Origin: Drosophila miranda
Taxonomy: Eukaryota; Arthropoda; Insecta; Diptera; Drosophilidae
Assembly: GCF_003369915.1 (NCBI RefSeq)
Contig: NC_046675.1
Span: forward strand, 15,128,001-15,192,000
Direction: 5' to 3'
DNA length: 64,000 nucleotides
This document shows positions 59,101 to 64,000 of this stretch, piece after piece. A program made the translations under genes and the position numbers. The notes under the pieces are model-generated. The model saw only the letters and a program-made list of their open reading frames with translations, was not told where the DNA came from and searched no databases. Numbering within the stretch: the first letter of the stretch is position 1; the number at the start of each line of letters is the position of its first letter.

Positions 59101-59837
59101 AGCGATCTGCAGGCACAGTTAACCAACAGCGAGAAGGCCATGACGGAGCAGAAGCGACTCCTGAGCACTGTCAAGGATGAGTATGAGGAAAAGTTCAAGG
59201 TACGCTCAGCTGTTCTATATTGAAAGATCTTTAAATTTATATTGTGTGCCGTGTCGTTTTCAGGCAGTGAACAAGAAATACGATGTACAGAAGAAAATCA
59301 TCATGCAGATGGAGGAGAAGCTAATAATGATGATGCAACAGCCCCAGGGAACCGTGGGACACAACACCTGCTCTCCGGACACAGACAGAACTGGTGAGTG
59401 TTTCGCGTACGCACAGCATGTGGCAAGAATTTAAGCTAACAAAAGACCACCCTTCAGACATTGCCTCTTCCATAGAACGCAACTCTCCATTGTCCACCTC
59501 ATTGGCATCGAGTGAGAGCCTGTCCGCGAGTTTGCGGTCAACGGAGCTTAAAAATCTGCAACAGCTAGTGGAGACAAATCCCTCGATACCGGAAGTGCCG
59601 AGCAGCGCAATGTACGAGCTGGCCTCCTCGGCCAGCACCGCCAATGCCATCAACATCACCAGCGGTGCGACGATAGTGCCGCATGCCCTGGAGCTGCCCT
59701 CAACATCAGCCAGTAGTCAGCAGACGACCCACCCACATCCACATCTACATCTGCAGCAACAGCAAATGGAGCAGCAACAGCAGCAGCATCATCAGTCAAT
59801 GCACAGCCAAGATCCGCAGCCACAAATGCGTTTGTAA
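56137..59837 (+). CDS. Tsc1: Tsc1 (hamartin), tuberous sclerosis complex subunit
   Basis: Tsc1 stabilises Tsc2 (gigas). The complex is the GTPase-activating unit for Rheb and so inhibits TORC1 and cell growth. Six coding exons join in frame: 56,137-56,230; 56,293-56,549; 56,617-58,978; 59,042-59,199; 59,264-59,393; 59,458-59,837. They give 1126 residues, near the roughly 1100 expected. The hamartin N-terminal HEAT-like domain fills about the first 260 residues (for example NKETWAVNFMLDYFFKTGSQ and GLQVFCFIVRHHPTWLYKIE). A Ser/Thr/Pro-rich, probably phospho-regulated middle follows. A coiled coil from about 690 to 960 (ERDRLREQLKNFDAKNKDLA) is the Tsc2/TBC1D7-binding part. The tail is rich in His and Gln. 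The ATG has a good context (CCACC) and matches the conserved start MDFEKIFHDLES. A possible 5' UTR intron starts with GTAAGTGAA at about 55,803. Confidence 0.95.
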
Positions 59838-59937
59838 GAAAGAATTCAATTTTCTCGCTAACAAAAACAAAAACAAAAAAATATGTTCTAGGTTTTTCAA
59901 ATTTTCATATTTCAGTTCAAAACTGTAACTAAAGTTA

Positions 59938-59943
59938 AATAAA
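59938..59943 (+). terminator. Polyadenylation signal of Tsc1
   Basis: AATAAA lies 101 bp after the Tsc1 stop codon. Confidence 0.6.
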
Positions 59944-61300
59944 ATGCAGACTCCACGCAATAATTATAATGATTATATCAATATATAAATGTTTTTGAAA
60001 TTTTAAATTGTTTAGCACGTTGCAATTTGTTGTAAAAGATATAAGACACGGTGATGATACATAAGTAATGGCGCGCGCATTCATTTTATAGTAAATCTTT
60101 AAGAAAAGCATACAAATTTGGAATTTTGAGTAATAAATAACGGGCGCCAGATATTTAAATTCTTATATTGCCAGTGCGGGAAAGGACCAGCTGTGTGGCA
60201 ACGCTGAAAACAGCTGATTCTCAACCAAAAACAAACTTGAGGAAGAGGAAGCAACCAATCTATTAAATTTCATTTTCAACGGTATATAGAAATCCAACAA
60301 AAGCAAGTAGAAAATTGATTCATCAATGGGCTAAAACTATGTGGGCATAGATAAAGGCCCGGTTGACAACATTTAAATCCTTGTCGCTCACATTCAAAAA
60401 AGTTCGATTTGGCGCGCACCACTCGGTATATTTTTCAAATGAGACCGTATATTTTGGTATTTATTTGAATCGGGTAGAATCTGTAATAACCGGTTCACAG
60501 CAATGAGTCCCATTCCATGCACACATACCCTGGGGGAAATGGATGTTATAGAATTGTGAATATGTTTGTCATCCCAGGCAAAAACAATTTATTTCTAAAA
60601 TATTTTAATATTATTCAATATTATTTATTATACTATTGTTAATATTTCAACGATATTTTGAAGCTTATTGTCTTCTTGTAGGGACCAAAAATAGGTATCA
60701 GGATCGAGATATATATACAAAACACTCATCATATACATGAATATGTCTAAAAAATGTCAATTTGAGAAAAGGTCTTTATTAGTTACGTTTTATCTTCATA
60801 TCAATATATATTCTTTCATATACAATTAACAAAATAGGGTATACAAAGAGCTATACTACGGCTTACACGCAATATAGCGACTCTTTTTTTGTTGAACTTT
60901 TTCGTTTAAACCTTTTTTTACAATAAATACAATAAAAGCAAAAATTAGAAACTATCCAATCTTGTAGAAATTTTATTCATCAATGGGATAAAACTATGTG
61001 GGCATTGCTGAGAGATTTAGTTAGTCAGCATTATTCAATGGAATATCAAAATTGAGCAATTTCCTTTTTCGTTTGTTTTGATTGACCTATTTCGCTACTT
61101 GTTTCTTGTTTGACTTATTTCGCTAAAACCTCTTTTTACGCAAAATGCAATAAAAGCAAGTATTAAGAATACACCAGTTAAATAGAAAATTGATTCATCA
61201 ATCGTATAAAATTATGATGGCATGGCTAAATGTTCTATATAGCTAGTAATATTCGTCGGAATATCAAGAACGAGGAATATGTAAAATATAACTTGAATTC
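59944..61300. other. Noncoding DNA between Tsc1 and Sec10
   Basis: AT-rich DNA with no conserved ORF. The phrase TTGATTCATCAAT, followed by a run such as GGGATAAAACTATGTGGGCAT, recurs in diverged form at about 60,315, 60,972 and 61,190. This points to an old tandem or segmental duplication with a period of about 220-650 bp. A GGTATATTT cluster at 60,424-60,472 is listed separately. Confidence 0.5.
60424..60472 (+). promoter_or_regulatory. Additional Ohler-6 cluster
   Basis: CGGTATATTTTTCAAATGAG, then ACCGTATATTTTGGTATTTATT: three motif-6-like units reading on the plus strand, about 1 kb before Sec10. The upstream part of this sequence resembles the Sec10 cassette, but CTGAGGGTCAG is absent. 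Confidence 0.45.
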
Positions 61301-61308
61301 GTCAGTAT

Positions 61309-61386
61309 ATTTACGGTATTTTTTTGAAATGATACAGTATATTACTGAGGGTCAGACCGTATATCTTATCGACCGCGGTCACACTG
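61309..61386 (+). promoter_or_regulatory. Sec10 promoter: Ohler-6 array, CTGAGGGTCAG block and Ohler motif 1
   Basis: GTATATTTACGGTATTTTTT leads to CAGTATATTACTGAGGGTCA. This runs into GACCGTATATCTTATCGA and then CGGTCACACTG at 61,376-61,386, a perfect Ohler motif 1 (YGGTCACACTR). The start codon is 62 bp further on, so the leader must be very short. Confidence 0.65.
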
Positions 61387-61413
61387 GAAGCAACAAAAGA
61401 ACGCCCACACTTT

Positions 61414-61437
61414 CTAATATAATATAATATAATATAA
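61414..61437. repeat. (TAATA)n pentanucleotide run in the Sec10 leader
   Basis: About five AATAT units lie immediately before the Sec10 start codon. Confidence 0.8.
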
Positions 61438-61447
61438 TTTAATAATT

Positions 61448-63873
61448 ATGCTGTCCCAGTACATGGAGGAGTTTGAACAGGTGAGTGAAATTGAACATTA
61501 AACATAGTTATACTCATGACCATGCCCATTCAGGAGCCTTTTGAGGTGGGAGAATTCATAGAACGCCTGACCTGGCGCACCAACAATGAACTGCAGAACA
61601 GCGAATTTAGTCCTGTGGCCCTGCACGACACCTTTATACAGACGATCAAGGACCTGAAGATACTGCAGGAGAAACAGCAGGGCAAGTGCGAGCGACTCGA
61701 GGAGTCACTGCGCCAGGAAAAGGAGTCGCATGCAAAGAAAATCTCCAAGCTGCAGGAGCGTCATCAAACGGCCATTGATTGGTTTGGACAGCTGGATGAG
61801 AAAATCAACTCGGTGGCGGGGAAGATCATGCATCTGGGTGAACAGCTGGAGAACGTAAACACGCCGCGCAGTCGGTCCGTGGAGGCGCAGAAGCTGCTTA
61901 ATTTTATGTCCGAATTTCTGGCCGCCGGCCCCGTAATAGTTAACGACATCTTTACGGATGCAGCTCGTCTGAGCGAGGCAGCGGATGTGATACAGAAGCT
62001 GTATGCCATCTCGCAGGATCTGCCGCCGGGTAAATTTGCCGAGTCCAAGCGTAAAATAGAAAAGAAATACGATGAAGTCGAACGGCGACTGATCGAAGAG
62101 TTTGCCACTGCCCAGAAGAGCGAGGATATTGAGCGAATGAAGGCACTGGCGCAGATACTCTCCCAATTCAAGGGCTACGCACAGTGCGTGGACGCTTACA
62201 TCGAGCAGAGTCAGATGCAGCCGTACAGCGGCAACATATTCATTGGGATTGTGCCGCTGTGCAAACATCACTATGAGATCATCAAGAAAGTGTTTGCCAA
62301 CCCACAGCAGGTCATGTCCAAGTTCATACTGAACATCTATCAGCTGAAGCTGCATCAGTATGCAATGACCAAGCTGGAGGACAAAAAGGATGAGGAGAAG
62401 TACCTACGCACCCTCTACGAACTGTATTCACGGTAAAATATCCAACCAATAGCAGCCAGTTGCATAGTCTAATATTTCCCCTTGCAGCACATTGAAACTT
62501 TCCACCGATTTGCAAATCTACATGTCCACCATCGATGATGATCTGCTGCAGAAGCTAACGCAACAGATTTTCATGAAGAACCTGGCCAGCTATGCCGAAA
62601 TGGAAACTAAATGCCTGACAGCCAAATGCTCATCGGAGCTGGAGAAATTTTATGCCAGCAAGAAGCATCAGAAGACGCAGACCACCAAGGGTTTTCGTCG
62701 CAACATGGAGGTGCTGATTGCCACGCGGGCGAACATCAACATAGCCGCCATCGAAGACTATGGCGGCGAGACGTTTCTCTCCGAGGAGCTGGCCATCAAT
62801 ATGCTGCAAGAGGCCAAAGCCGCATTGAAGCGCTGTCGCCTACTCTCCACCGAGGCCGAGCTGCCCGCCAATGCCATTAAGCTGAATGACATTCTGCTGC
62901 GCTTTCTGATGCACGAGCATGTGGATTATGCCCTGGAGCTGGGCCTCCAGGCAGTGCCACTGGCCGAGGGCAAGGTATTCCCGCAGCTCTATTTTTTTGA
63001 TGTGGTGCAAAAGACAAACATAATTGTGCATCTGCTGGATAAGTTGTGCAACACCTCAGTAATACCTTGTGTGAGGTGAGCGTGCATCATCATATACCAT
63101 ATACTAGAGTGTCCTAAAAACCCTATTTGTTAATTACAGCAACACGGCCAAGTATTCGGACTACGTGTTCAAGAAGCGCATACTGATGGAGCAGATCGAA
63201 ACGAAGCTGGATCAGGGTCTGGATCGTTCTATTAGCGCTGTCATTGGCTGGGTCAAGGTCTACCTGCAGTGCGAGCAAAAGAAAACCGACTACAAGCCAG
63301 AGATTGATGTCGATACCATATCCTCAGCTGTAAGAAGGGTGCATCCATGAGTGAAATGTTTATAAATAATTTATCTTATCTTATCCCCTAGGCTTGTCTG
63401 CAAGTTGTGCAAAGCCTTCAGCCCGTGATAGTGCAGATCAAAAAGTGCGTGGACGGCGAGAACTTGCAGAATGTTCTCACAGAATTCGGCACACGACTGC
63501 ATCGTGTTATCTACGATCACCTGCAGACGATGCAATTCAATACGGCCGGTGCCATGTGCGCCATTTGCGATGTGAACGAGTATCGCAAGTGCATTAGGGA
63601 GCTAGACAGCGCACTGGTGACGCAGCTGTTCGACATACTCCACGCCCTGTGTAATCTGCTGCTGGTGAAGCCACAGAACCTTCAAGAGGTGTGTACGGGC
63701 GATACTTTGGTGAGTGGCGATTGAGTTTCCCCGTCTGTGGGCTGTCTAACGTTTTATCATCCCATCAAATATAGAACTATCTGGACAAGTCTGTGGTGAG
63801 GCAATTCATTCAGCTGCGCACTGATTTTCGGGTCATCAAGAACACCAACTATCTGAAGGGGATCATTGAGTGA
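61448..63873 (+). CDS. Sec10: Exocyst complex component Sec10 (EXOC5)
   Basis: Sec10 is one of the eight exocyst subunits that tether secretory vesicles to the plasma membrane before SNARE fusion. It binds Sec15 and Exo70. Six exons join in frame: 61,448-61,480; 61,534-62,432; 62,488-63,075; 63,140-63,329; 63,392-63,709; 63,775-63,873. They give 708 residues, the usual length. The start MLSQYMEEFEQEPFEVGEFI is typical of EXOC5. Residues about 45-115 form the N-terminal coiled coil used in exocyst assembly (ILQEKQQGKCERLEESLRQE). The rest is the CATCHR-type helical rod, and the ending NTNYLKGIIE is complete. All junctions are GT-AG; exon 1 has only 11 codons. AATATTT-rich sequence follows the stop, and the gene is complete within the window. 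Confidence 0.95.
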
Positions 63874-64000
63874 GAGAGAGCGCAGCGCATAGCCCCGCCG
63901 ATGAGTCACATTCCGAAATTTTCCACCTAGAGCGGTGCTTTCTGTGAATTGATTGGATTGATATATTGAATGGGGAGGACATTATCAAATAATATTTCAT

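Overview
The window is eukaryotic nuclear DNA from a fruit fly. Its coding exons encode insect orthologues with short GT-AG introns. The noncoding DNA is AT-rich and full of microsatellites, and DRE, Ohler-1 and Ohler-6 core-promoter motifs sit at the gene starts. A roughly 0.8 kb repeat in an intron of Root resembles, from memory, SGM/ISY-type repeats of the Drosophila obscura group. The gene set matches what I recall of D. melanogaster 95E on 3R (Muller element E). My inference is therefore an obscura-group species; the exact species cannot be fixed from the sequence alone.

Layout. Bases 1-21,090 contain no convincing protein-coding gene. They hold microsatellites and three diverged minisatellites, and end at what looks like a minus-strand 5' untranslated exon with a strong splice donor, so much of this stretch may be a first intron. 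Syntaxin 1A (minus, one coding exon) lies at 23.4-24.3 kb. The cap-binding repressor 4EHP (minus) follows, with a Rad23-like ubiquitin shuttle gene on the opposite strand inside its first intron (27.4-28.4 kb). Next come an ARL6IP4-like gene (plus), an RNFT-type RING membrane E3 ligase (minus) and a single-exon membrane-anchored ATP-grasp-like protein (minus, 34.6-36.3 kb). From 36.3 to 43.6 kb there is noncoding DNA with decayed Sec63/J-domain-like remnants. Rootletin (plus, nine coding exons, about 2038 aa) runs from 43.65 to 52.5 kb. The mitochondrial amidotransferase subunit GatB (minus, eight exons) and Tsc1/hamartin (plus, six coding exons) are divergent across a DRE/BEAF-like site cluster. 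The exocyst subunit Sec10 (plus, six exons) is complete and closes the window.

The genes are mostly unrelated housekeeping or neuronal functions. Two act in exocytosis: Sec10 in vesicle tethering and Syntaxin 1A in fusion. Two handle ubiquitin: the Rad23-like and RNFT-like genes. 4EHP and Tsc1 both restrain translation or growth. Three promoters (4EHP, RNFT-like, Sec10) share an almost identical cassette of repeated GGTATATTT units ending in CTGAGGGTCAG, always in the direction of transcription. Exon junctions were worked out by hand from splice consensus, reading-frame phase and family similarity. Total lengths agree with the expected family sizes, except that the C-terminal exon of 4EHP could not be found.
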